Shown: one piece after another, positions 8,061-15,838 of the stretch
How positions within the stretch are numbered: the stretch's first letter is position 1
How the letters are laid out: every line of letters begins with the position of its first letter
Assembly: GCF_018967845.1 (NCBI RefSeq)
Contig: NZ_JAHLZZ010000001.1
Location: 1,612,001 to 1,676,000, forward strand
Direction: 5' to 3'
DNA length: 64,000 bases
Source: Hymenobacter siberiensis
Lineage (GTDB): Bacteria > Bacteroidota > Bacteroidia > Cytophagales > Hymenobacteraceae
Program-made: the position numbers and the translations under genes
The notes under the pieces: generated by a model
What the model saw: only the letters and a program-made list of their open reading frames with translations
The model's database searches: none
Told to the model about the DNA's origin: nothing

Positions 8061-8534
8061 TTGAGCGCTATGCTGGCCGACATGCTCCGCGAGCCGCAAA
8101 CGGCCGCCGCGCCGGCCACCCCCGCCTTCGTACCCGCCGCCGACATCCTCGAAACCGCTGCTGGCTTTGAACTGCACCTGGCCCTGCCCGGCGTGAAAAA
8201 AGAAGCCGTCACCCTCGACTTCCTCGACGGTCAGCTTGTGGTGTCTGGCACCCGGCCTAGCCCGGCCGCTGCTGCTAAAGCAGCCGCTGCTCCCGCTACG
8301 GAAGCTGCAGCCAACGATAACGAAGCCACGCCCGCCGAGGCAGCTCCCGAGGCTCCGGCCACGCCTAAATTCCGCCGCATCGAAACCAGCTACGGCCAAT
8401 TCTTGCGCACCTTCCGCCTGCCCGAAACGGTGAATGTGAAGGCCATTGCCGCCGAGCTGACCGACGGCATTCTACGCATAACGCTGCCCTTCGACATGGA
8501 AAAAGTGACCACCCAGCACATCGCAATTCGCTAA
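8061..8534 (+). CDS. Hsp20/alpha-crystallin family small heat-shock protein
   Basis: ATP-independent holdase chaperone of about 157 residues. The alpha-crystallin domain runs from PAADILETAAGFELHLALPGVKKEAV to a C-terminal VKAIAAELTDGILRITLP; an Ala/Pro-rich insertion of about 40 residues interrupts its middle. The start is uncertain. The frame is open upstream to the MITE and encodes ATLLYNNRPSLRPSRVLS, which resembles the N-terminus expected of Bacteroidota Hsp20s, but no ATG/GTG is present there. An ATA at 8010 occupies the place of a start. The TTG at 8061 or ATG at 8070 may be used instead. Confidence 0.85.
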   Translation: MSAMLADMLREPQTAAAPATPAFVPAADILETAAGFELHLALPGVKKEAVTLDFLDGQLVVSGTRPSPAAAAKAAAAPATEAAANDNEATPAEAAPEAPATPKFRRIETSYGQFLRTFRLPETVNVKAIAAELTDGILRITLPFDMEKVTTQHIAIR

Positions 8535-8551
8535 GCGCGGGATGATATATG

Positions 8552-8583
8552 AAAAAAAGGTACCTCTCGGGGTGCCTTTTTTG
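8552..8583 (+). terminator. Terminator of hsp20
   Basis: A7, stem ggtacc/gggtgcc (one G-T pair), then T6, starting 17 nt after the hsp20 stop. Confidence 0.75.
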
Positions 8584-8780
8584 CCGCCGCCAGCGTTGTG
8601 CTGCTGATAAGCTTGGTTTGGCCTGTTTTCTGCTAAAAGCAACCTTGTCACGCGAAAGCGAATCTTTTCCGCGTTAAGCCGAAAATAACCTTGCCGGACT
8701 CATTCGGTTTTCATTCGGCTGATGTTAGACTAGTTCTCCAGTTCACCCATTCAACCTTTTTTCAATTTTTTCCCTTACCC

Positions 8781-10289
8781 ATGCAAGCAAAACAAATGAT
8801 GCTCGGCCTGCTCGGTTCCGCCATTCTTGGCGGGGGCGTGGCCGTGGGGGGATACAAGCTGCTCGAGCCCGCCCCCGTGGCACCTCAGTCCGTAGCCGCC
8901 GACCCCCAGGTGCGTTATACTTCCGAGATGAAGAGCACGCCCTACGCCGTGCCCGAGGGCCTGAACTTTGTGGCCGCCGCCGCCGCTGCAACTCCGGCCG
9001 TGGTGCACGTAATGACCGAATATGCCGCACCGGCTGTCGACCGGCGCCAGCAGCAGCAGCAGATGGACCCTTTTCTGCGCCAGTTTTTTGGCGACCAGCT
9101 GGAGCAGTTTCATGGCCAGCAGCCGCAGGGTGGGGGCCAGGGCTCAGGCTCGGGCGTGATTATCGCCGCCAACGGCTACATCGTGACCAACAACCACGTT
9201 ATCGACAAAGCCTCCAAGATTGAGGTAGTGCTGGACGACAAGCGCAAGTTTGAAGCGGAGCTGGTGGGCGCCGACCCTAACACCGACCTGGCCGTGCTGA
9301 AAGTGAAGGCTGACAACCTGCCCTTCATCAAGTACGGCAATTCCGACGACGTGAAAGTGGGCCAGTGGGTGCTTGCCGTGGGCAACCCCTTCAACCTGAA
9401 CTCGACCGTGACGGCCGGCATCATTTCGGCCAAGGGCCGGAACATCGACATTCTGCGCCGCAAGGACAACATGGGCATCGAGTCGTTCATCCAGACCGAT
9501 GCCGTGGTGAATCCCGGCAACTCGGGCGGGGCCCTGGTGAACCTCAACGGTGACCTGATTGGCATCAACTCGGCCATTGCCTCGCACACGGGCAGCTACG
9601 AGGGCTACTCCTTCGCCATTCCCAGCTCGCTGGCTAGCAAGGTGGTCGATGACCTGCTGAAATACAAAGTGGTGCAGCGCGCTCTGCTCGGCGTGCAGAT
9701 TCAGGAAGTGGATGCCAAGCTGGCTTCCGAGAAGAAGCTGAACACTCTGAACGGCGTGTACGTGCAGGGCCTGACGGCCGGCAGCGCCGCTGCCCAGGCC
9801 GGCCTAAAAAAGGACGACATCATTACCCAAATCAACGGCGTGGCCGTGAATACTTCGTCGCAGCTGCAGGAGCAGGTGGCCCGTTTCCGGCCTGGCGACA
9901 AGATTAAGGTGAGCTACCTGCGGGGTGGCACCGCCGGCCTGGCCGAGGCTGTGCTGCGCAACGCCACGGGCACCACGGGCATTGTGCGCGAGGATGCCAT
10001 GGCGGCCTCCATCAAGTACGAGGGCGCTACCATTGCGGCCGTGGAGCCCCGCGACCTGGCCAAGCTGGGCCTGGAGGGTGGAGCCAAAATCAGCGGCATT
10101 AAGGGTAGCAATTTCCGCGAGACGGGCATGGCCGATGGCTTTATCATCACCCGCATCGACAAAAACCAGGTAACTAAGCCTGCCGACGTGAAAAACTTCC
10201 TCGACCAGGCCCGCGAAAGCTCGGGCGCGCTGGTAGAGGGCGTGTACCCCGACGGCCGCAAGGCGTACTACCCCATCGGGCAGGAATAG
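8781..10289 (+). CDS. degP: Do/HtrA family periplasmic serine endopeptidase
   Basis: 502 residues from the ATG giving MQAKQMMLGLLG. An N-terminal hydrophobic segment (residues 6-24) serves as signal or anchor. Trypsin-like protease domain with catalytic His139 (NNHVID), Asp169 (NTDLAV) and Ser248 (GNSGGAL), plus a Gln-rich LA loop (about residues 88-120). Two PDZ-like domains follow (about 315-395 and 410-500), the first with GVYVQGLTAGSAAAQAGLKK. Degrades or refolds misfolded envelope proteins. The DegP/DegQ distinction cannot be made from sequence alone. Confidence 0.92.
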   Translation: MQAKQMMLGLLGSAILGGGVAVGGYKLLEPAPVAPQSVAADPQVRYTSEMKSTPYAVPEGLNFVAAAAAATPAVVHVMTEYAAPAVDRRQQQQQMDPFLRQFFGDQLEQFHGQQPQGGGQGSGSGVIIAANGYIVTNNHVIDKASKIEVVLDDKRKFEAELVGADPNTDLAVLKVKADNLPFIKYGNSDDVKVGQWVLAVGNPFNLNSTVTAGIISAKGRNIDILRRKDNMGIESFIQTDAVVNPGNSGGALVNLNGDLIGINSAIASHTGSYEGYSFAIPSSLASKVVDDLLKYKVVQRALLGVQIQEVDAKLASEKKLNTLNGVYVQGLTAGSAAAQAGLKKDDIITQINGVAVNTSSQLQEQVARFRPGDKIKVSYLRGGTAGLAEAVLRNATGTTGIVREDAMAASIKYEGATIAAVEPRDLAKLGLEGGAKISGIKGSNFRETGMADGFIITRIDKNQVTKPADVKNFLDQARESSGALVEGVYPDGRKAYYPIGQE

Positions 10290-10314
10290 CCCGGCGTAGT
10301 TAACAGTTAACCCC

Positions 10315-10338
10315 TGAAAAAGCCTCTACCGCCTCGGT
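10315..10338 (+). terminator. htrA terminator, split by an IS insertion in its loop
   Basis: The left half (aaaaagcctctaccgcctcggt) is separated by the IS from the right half at 11938-11957 (accgcctcggtaggggcttttttt). Rejoining the two restores an A-run, gcc-t-ctacc/ggtag-g-ggc stem and T-run terminator. The 11-bp duplication accgcctcggt is its loop and part of the stem. Confidence 0.75.
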
Positions 10339-10362
10339 CTTGTCCTTACCCAAAACTTTTGC

Positions 10363-10394
10363 AAAGCGCCGGCCGGTAAGCCGGCGCTTTTTTT
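10363..10394 (+). terminator. Hairpin inside the left IS end
   Basis: Stem gcgccggc/gccggcgc with T7 after it, located between the left inverted repeat and the transposase start. In other IS elements such structures block read-through transcription into the transposase. Confidence 0.75.
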
Positions 10395-10418
10395 GCGCTT
10401 AGCGGGTAGCTTGCGCGC

Positions 10419-11879
10419 ATGAGTATTTCGACGGACTTTGGGAACGCACCGCAGTGGGCACACACGCACTTTAGTGGGGTAGGACTGGGCGACGTGCGCC
10501 GCAACCGACGCGTGGTGACGCTGGCGGCCGGCTGGGCGCGGGAGCCGGGAGCGACGATTCCGTGCCTGAGCCAGGGGCAGGCCTACGCCGGCAAAGCCGC
10601 CTACCAGTTGCTGGGCCACGCGCAGACGACCCCGGACGCGCTGCAAGCCCCTCACCGCCAACACGTGGGCCAGCAACTGCAGGCGCCCGGCACCTACCTG
10701 CTGGTCGAAGATACGACCGAGCTGAGCTGGCCCGAAGCGGCCGAGCGCCGGGCGGGCCTCGGGCCGGTGGGGCCGGGCAAAGCCTATAGCCAGGGCGTGC
10801 TGCTGCACTCGCTGGTGGCCGCCGCCTGGCCCGCCACCGACCCCGACCCGGCGGCCAAACGGCCGGCCCTGCCGCTGCTGGGCCTGCTCGACCAGCAGTT
10901 TCACGTGCGCCAACCCGTGCCCGACGCCGAGAAGGCCCACCCCCACGGCGGCTCCCGCCCCCGCCAGGGGCGGCCCCGCGAGTCAGCCCTGTGGGCCCAG
11001 AGCCTGCGGGCCGTCGGGTGCCCACCGGCCGGTACGCGCTGGGTGGTGGTGGCCGACCGCGGGGCCGACATCTACGAGCACTTGCAGCAGTGCCAGGCCC
11101 AGGGGCTGGGCTTCGTGGTGCGGGCCGCCCAAAACCGGGCCCTGGTGGCCGGGGCGGACAAAACGGCCGCCGGCCGCCTCTTCGAGCAGGCGCGGGCGCA
11201 GCGCAGCGCCGGCACGTTTTCCCTGGCCCTGCGCGGGCGGCCCCGCCAGCCGGCACGTGCGGTGGTGTTGCAGGTAAGTTTCAGCCCGGCCCTGGCCCTG
11301 CGGGCCCCGCAGCGGCCGGGCGGGGCCACGGGAAAGGGAGCGCCCGTGCCCGTCGGCCTGGTGCGGGTCTGGGAAGAACAGGGGCCGGATGCCCCGGGAC
11401 CCGGCCTGGAGTGGCTGCTGCTCTGCGACCAGCCCGTCACCGACTTCGCCCAGGCCCTGGTGTGCGCCCGGCAGTACGCCAGCCGCTGGCTCATTGAGGA
11501 CTTTCACAAGGCCCTGAAAACGGGGCTGGGAGCCGAAAAGCTGCAGCTGCAAACGGCGGCCCGCCTCTTCGCCGCCGTGGCCCTGCTGAGCGTAGTGGCC
11601 CTGGCCCTGGTGGATTTACGCGAGAAAAGCCGGCTCGAACCGGACTTGCCGGCCCAGGCGGCCGGCCTGACGGCCACCGAGTTGCGGGTGCTGCGCCACC
11701 AAAGCCGCCGCCCCCTGGACACGGTGCGCGCCGTCTACCTGGCCTTGGCCGCGCTGGGTGGGCACCTGGGCCGCAAAGGGGACGGCCCACCCGGTTGGCA
11801 AACCCTCTGGCTCGGCCGCCGGAGCCTGCGCCTGCTCGTGGAGGGCGTGAACATGGCGGCGCAACTACTTGACGAATAA
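10419..11879 (+). CDS. IS4-family (Tn5/IS50-like) transposase
   Basis: 486 residues, DDE transposase. N-terminal Tn5-type DNA-binding domain: WAHTHFSGVGLGDVRRNRR, then KAAYQLLGH. Catalytic Asp residues in LVEDTTELSW and VVADRGADIYEHL. The catalytic Glu lies in the exact YREK signature of the IS4 family, YASRWLIEDFHKALK (Y-x2-R-x3-E-x6-K). The C-terminal helical dimerisation part follows. Reading frame intact with its own TAA, within matching inverted repeats. Confidence 0.95.
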   Translation: MSISTDFGNAPQWAHTHFSGVGLGDVRRNRRVVTLAAGWAREPGATIPCLSQGQAYAGKAAYQLLGHAQTTPDALQAPHRQHVGQQLQAPGTYLLVEDTTELSWPEAAERRAGLGPVGPGKAYSQGVLLHSLVAAAWPATDPDPAAKRPALPLLGLLDQQFHVRQPVPDAEKAHPHGGSRPRQGRPRESALWAQSLRAVGCPPAGTRWVVVADRGADIYEHLQQCQAQGLGFVVRAAQNRALVAGADKTAAGRLFEQARAQRSAGTFSLALRGRPRQPARAVVLQVSFSPALALRAPQRPGGATGKGAPVPVGLVRVWEEQGPDAPGPGLEWLLLCDQPVTDFAQALVCARQYASRWLIEDFHKALKTGLGAEKLQLQTAARLFAAVALLSVVALALVDLREKSRLEPDLPAQAAGLTATELRVLRHQSRRPLDTVRAVYLALAALGGHLGRKGDGPPGWQTLWLGRRSLRLLVEGVNMAAQLLDE

Positions 11880-11884
11880 CAGAC

Positions 11885-11917
11885 AAAAAAGCGCCGACCT
11901 GTCGGCCGGCGCTTTTT
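11885..11917 (+). terminator. Terminator at the right IS end
   Basis: A-run, gcgccg..cggcgc stem and T5, a few bases after the transposase stop. Its sequence mirrors the hairpin at the left end. Confidence 0.7.
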
Positions 11918-12226
11918 GAGTTTTGGGTAAGGACAAGACCGCCTCGGTAGGGGCTTTTTTTGTGGGTGTTGGGCGGATGGTAGCGCTGTTCCATTATGGG
12001 ACTGATTTGGGCCTGTTGGAATGGGAAGTCATAGGGGGCAGTTTGCTGCGTGCGAAAGAAGGTAGTAGGCTGATGGTCAGGGAAAATAATGAGCTGAAAT
12101 GAATGGTTTTAGCGTATTTGGCTAATCCGAACCGGGTCATTTTAACGTATGTATTATCCCAAGTCGGGAGCAGGATAACTGTGAATTCAGAATTCCTTCT
12201 GTTGCGTGCCCAGCTTTCCCCTGTTA

Positions 12227-13405
12227 ATGGAAAACGTAATCAACACCCTTTATATTCAGAATTTTAAGTCGATTCGGAATGCCGTGCTGCACCCGCGGCG
12301 GGTCAACCTTATCATTGGGCAGCCCAACGTGGGCAAGTCGACGGTACTGGAGGCCATGAGCCTGCTGGGGAGCTTTCCGATTGAGCAGAAGAAGCGGTTT
12401 ATGCGCAGCTTTATTCGGTATGAAAAGCCCGCGCAGCTGTTCCACGACAGCCTGATGACGGCTCCCATCCGCGTCGAAACCGACCGTGATGTGTGCCTGC
12501 TGGGCCGCGTGGGTCAGGGCGAGAGCAAGCGCTTCCAGTACGGAGTATTCAGCCAGACGGCCTACCTGCTGCTGCGCGCTCAGCTGGGCCTGCCCCTGCT
12601 GGAAGGCCGGGGCCGCACCCGCACCAGCGACGACGCCTAGCTGCTGGCCCGCCTGCACGGCCACCTGGCCAGCGCCGCCGTGCTGCCCGAGCCCGGCTTT
12701 ATCTACACCGAGTTCGACCGCGATGGCCGGACCGACCGGCCGGGTACCGGCGGGCGCTACCTGGCGTCGCGGCCGGCCTGGCAGCCCCGGGTCGTGAAAT
12801 CCTACCGCTTCAAGCGCAACGCCCACCTCGACCGGCGCTACGCCGATGCCACCCTGCACCCGCCGCACGGCAACAACCTGGTGCAGGTGCTGGAGGCCAA
12901 TGCCGACCTGCGCCACGAATTTGCCGCCCTCTTTGCCGACCACAACCTGCGCGTGCGCCCCGATGCCAACCGCTTCGAGGTGATGAAGGAGCTGGACGGC
13001 CTGAGCTTCGCCTATCCGTATTCGAGCAGCGGCGACACGTTGCAGCGCTACGGCTTCCATTTGGCGGCCATGGAGTCGAACCGCAACACCGTGATTTTGC
13101 TGGAAGAGCCCGAGGTGCACTCCTGTCCGCTCTACGTTTCGCAGCTGGCCGAGCGCATTGCTACCCAGCAGAACAACCAGTATTTCGTGACCACGCACAG
13201 CCCCGCCTTTTTCGATTCGGTGCTTGAAAACATGGTGCCTTATGAGAATCGGGTGACGGAGCTGGCTGTACTTGTGGTGTATTACAAGGACTTCCATACT
13301 AAAATCCGGCAGCTGTCGGACGAGGAGGTGCGGGGAATGCGCCGCAATAGCATCGACGTGTTCAACAATCTGCACCTGCTGGCCCAGGAGCCACGCAAGG
13401 TGTAG
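12227..13405 (+). pseudogene. Paralogue of the AAA ATPase at 2.6-3.8 kb, interrupted by an in-frame TAG
   Basis: It aligns with the intact ATPase from MENVINTLYIQNFKSI on. Walker A GQPNVGKST, IRYEKPAQLF, PYSSSGDTLQR, LLEEPEVH and TTHSP are all present. The frame is identical before and after TAG 12638-12640 (..RTSDDA, stop, LLARLHGH..), so one nonsense change (for example CAG to TAG) or a sequencing error breaks it; frame and motifs are otherwise intact. The central segment is GC-rich and unlike that of the first copy. No TOPRIM-like partner follows. A GTG 21 bp upstream is in frame but the ATG matches the paralogue. Confidence 0.8.
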
Positions 13406-13547
13406 AAGGGCTTCGCTTCTGCTTTAATCGCAGAATGCTCAAGATGACAGGCGTTGGCAGAGGATGCCCGAGAATGGGGCTCGGTCCCGGCTAACTCCCC
13501 GGCAAACCGTAGCTTTGCCGCAGCAACATCCCACCCCCAACCGCCCC

Positions 13548-15152
13548 ATGAAACAGGCCCTCGAAGAAGCTACCGCCGCCGACGTTACCGTTCCGCATCC
13601 TCACCACGACCCCCACGGCATTCAGGACGTGCTGCGCCAGCTGGGCGTGCAGCCCGACAACGCCGCCTACAGCACCGGCCGCACCTGGGGCGGTGCCCAG
13701 AATGCCGACCGCCGCGTCATCAACGCCCCCGCCGATGGCCGCCGCATTGCCAGCGTCGCCTTCGCCACTACCGACGACTACGAAGCGGTGGTGAAAGCCG
13801 CGCAGGAAGCCTACAAAACCTGGCGGCTGGTACCGGCCCCGAAGCGTGGCGAAATCGTACGCCAGATTGGTAATAAGCTGCGCGAGTTCAAGGAGCCGTT
13901 GGGCAAGCTGGTGAGCGCCGAGATGGGCAAAATCCTCCAGGAAGGCCTGGGCGAAGTGCAGGAGATGATTGACATCTGCGACTTTGCGGTGGGCCTTAGC
14001 CGGCAGCTGCACGGCTTCACCATGCACTCGGAGCGCCCCGCGCACCGGATGTACGACCAGTACCAGCCGCTCGGCATTGTGGGCATCATTTCGGCCTTCA
14101 ATTTCCCGGTGGCCGTGTGGAGTTGGAACGCCATGCTGGCCGCCGTGTGCGGCGACGTGAGCATCTGGAAGCCCTCCGAGAAAACGCCCCTCACGGCCGT
14201 GGCCGTGCAGCACATCATCAAGGACGTGCTGGCCGAGAATGACATTGCCGAAGGCGTGTTCAGCGTAATTATCGGCGATGCGAAAATCGGGGCCGCCATG
14301 GCCGCCGATAAACGTCTGCCGCTGATTTCGGCCACCGGCAGCACCCGTATGGGTCGCAAGGTGGGCGAGGTAGTGGGCGCGCGCCTGGGCCGCGCCCTGC
14401 TGGAGCTGGGCGGCAACAACGCCATCATCGTAACCAAAAACGCCGACCTCAAAATCGCCATTCCGGCCATTGTGTTTGGGGCGGTGGGCACGGCCGGGCA
14501 GCGCTGCACCAGCACCCGCCGCGTGATTATCGAAGAGAGCATGTTTGAGGACGTGAAAAGCCGCCTGCTGGCCATTTATCCCAAGCTGCCCATCGGCCAC
14601 CCGCTGCAAACCGGTACGCTGGTCGGCCCGCTCATTGATGCTGACGCGGTGAAAATGTTCGAAAAAGCATTAGTAGCGGTGCAGGCTGAAGGCGGCAAGC
14701 TGCTGGCCGGCGGCGAGGTGCTGAGCCGCCCCGAGCTGGACGGCGGCCACTACGTGACCCCGGCCCTGGTGGAAGTGGAAAACCACTACCACACGGTGCA
14801 GGAGGAAACCTTCGCGCCCATTCTCTACCTCATCAAGTACAGCGGTGACGTGGAAAACGCCATTGAGCTGCAAAACGACGTGCGTCAGGGCCTGAGCAGC
14901 AGTATCTTCACGCTGAACATGCGCGAGGCTGAAGCCTTTCTGTCCGCCAGCGGCTCAGATTGCGGCATTGCCAACGTGAACATTGGCACGAGCGGAGCCG
15001 AAATCGGCGGCGCGTTTGGCGGCGAGAAGGAAACCGGCGGCGGCCGTGAATCGGGCTCCGACGCCTGGAAAGTGTACATGCGCCGCCAGACGAATACGAT
15101 TAACTATTCCACTGAATTGCCGTTGGCGCAGGGCATTAAGTTTGACGTGTAG
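13548..15152 (+). CDS. Aldehyde dehydrogenase, ALDH7 (antiquitin / aminoadipic-semialdehyde) type
   Basis: 534 residues from MKQALEEAT. NAD-dependent oxidation of aldehydes. Landmarks: FNFPVAVWSWNAMLA, NAD-binding WKPSEKTPLTA, SATGSTRMG, LELGGNNAIIV with the general-base Glu, and catalytic Cys in GTAGQRCTSTRR. The GGNNAIIV form and overall pattern are closest to ALDH7 enzymes, which oxidise alpha-aminoadipic semialdehyde/piperideine-6-carboxylate in lysine catabolism; that substrate is inferred. A TAGCTTTG box at 13510-13517 (30 nt before the ATG) matches the -7 consensus. An upstream in-frame ATG at 13464 is less likely. Confidence 0.92.
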   Translation: MKQALEEATAADVTVPHPHHDPHGIQDVLRQLGVQPDNAAYSTGRTWGGAQNADRRVINAPADGRRIASVAFATTDDYEAVVKAAQEAYKTWRLVPAPKRGEIVRQIGNKLREFKEPLGKLVSAEMGKILQEGLGEVQEMIDICDFAVGLSRQLHGFTMHSERPAHRMYDQYQPLGIVGIISAFNFPVAVWSWNAMLAAVCGDVSIWKPSEKTPLTAVAVQHIIKDVLAENDIAEGVFSVIIGDAKIGAAMAADKRLPLISATGSTRMGRKVGEVVGARLGRALLELGGNNAIIVTKNADLKIAIPAIVFGAVGTAGQRCTSTRRVIIEESMFEDVKSRLLAIYPKLPIGHPLQTGTLVGPLIDADAVKMFEKALVAVQAEGGKLLAGGEVLSRPELDGGHYVTPALVEVENHYHTVQEETFAPILYLIKYSGDVENAIELQNDVRQGLSSSIFTLNMREAEAFLSASGSDCGIANVNIGTSGAEIGGAFGGEKETGGGRESGSDAWKVYMRRQTNTINYSTELPLAQGIKFDV

Positions 15153-15186
15153 CGCCTGCTTTAGCTTGCGCCGTAACCCCAAAGCA

Positions 15187-15221
15187 AAGGCCCCGTCGAA
15201 TCTCTCGGCGGGGCCTCTTTG
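15187..15221. terminator. Terminator between convergent genes
   Basis: Stem aggccccg/cggggcct with an A-rich left and a T-rich right flank (ctcttt), between the dehydrogenase and the minus-strand lipoprotein gene. Confidence 0.65.
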
Positions 15222-15239
15222 TGTCTGGACTCAACTGTT

Positions 15240-15782
15240 TTATTGAGGAGTGCAGCGTATGTCGCCGTGGCCCTTGTATACCAAGCCGTTAGTATTTGAT
15301 GCCACATAATAAAGACGGTATAGCTCGTTGGGGCTAAGGCCAATTCGGGTGAGATTGAGTATATAAGTGATGCCGTTGATGACACTCTGATGGTCAATTC
15401 GTTGCCGAATGTGGTAGTTGCGGTCGACCAACGTAGCGCTGACGGTGTAGCCGCCCGCTCCACTGGTTGGTGCATAGGTCTGCATCGTCCAATTGACTGC
15501 GCTGCTCGCAGGGTTGGGGAAAAGGCCGGTGTGGCAGGATGTGGCGCCTTGCTGCGGCCCGTTGAGGTCGAGGCCAAGGTCAGCGAAAAGAGCGCGCTCC
15601 TGCTTGTTCCACTCGCCGTCGGAAGTCCAGTCAGTAAGGTCGGCAGGGCCACCGGCCATGTTATTGCTGGTGCGATAGGTAATGCCTTCGCCTTCCCCAA
15701 AATCCATGATGGGGTTGGAGTCGGACTTGCTTCACCCTAGCAGGGTGGCGAGGAGCAGAATGGGTAAAAAACGCTGGCGCAT
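15240..15782 (-). pseudogene. Lipoprotein gene with TGA exactly at the lipobox cysteine
   Basis: From the ATG at 15780-15782 the frame reads MRQRFLPILLLATLLG, then TGA at 15732-15734, then SKSDSNPIMDFGEGEG and about 145 more residues in the same frame to TAA. A Cys codon at the stop would give a perfect lipobox LLGC. The body (about 155 residues; TDWTSDGEWNKQERALFADLGLDL, YTVSATLVDRNYHIRQRI, ELYRLYYVA) is not recognised. Either a nonsense mutation (TGC/TGT to TGA), a sequencing error, or translation from the internal ATG at 15705-15707 without export. Confidence 0.7.
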
Positions 15783-15838
15783 GGAAAGGAATTGATGGTG
15801 CGAAAGCGTCAAAGGTAAAAGCCGAAATCGGCTTGCGC

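Larger units (their letters stand above)
10339..11937 (+). mobile_element. Complete IS4-family (IS50/Tn5-like) insertion sequence, 1599 bp
   Basis: Perfect 19-bp terminal inverted repeats (cttgtccttacccaaaact) at 10339-10357 and 11919-11937. Both ends are flanked by accgcctcggt, giving an apparent 11-bp target duplication; the true length may be 9-11 because the bases next to the ends are partly symmetric. It carries one intact transposase gene and a hairpin terminator just inside each end. The intact ends and gene suggest a recent, potentially active insertion. Confidence 0.93.

Noticed and set aside
12206..12226. GTG start 21 bp upstream for the second ATPase copy
   Set aside because: The intact paralogue aligns from the ATG (MEN..), and the extra residues have no counterpart.
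13464..13547. Upstream ATG for the aldehyde dehydrogenase
   Set aside because: The extra 28 residues include the TAGCTTTG promoter box and have no family counterpart.
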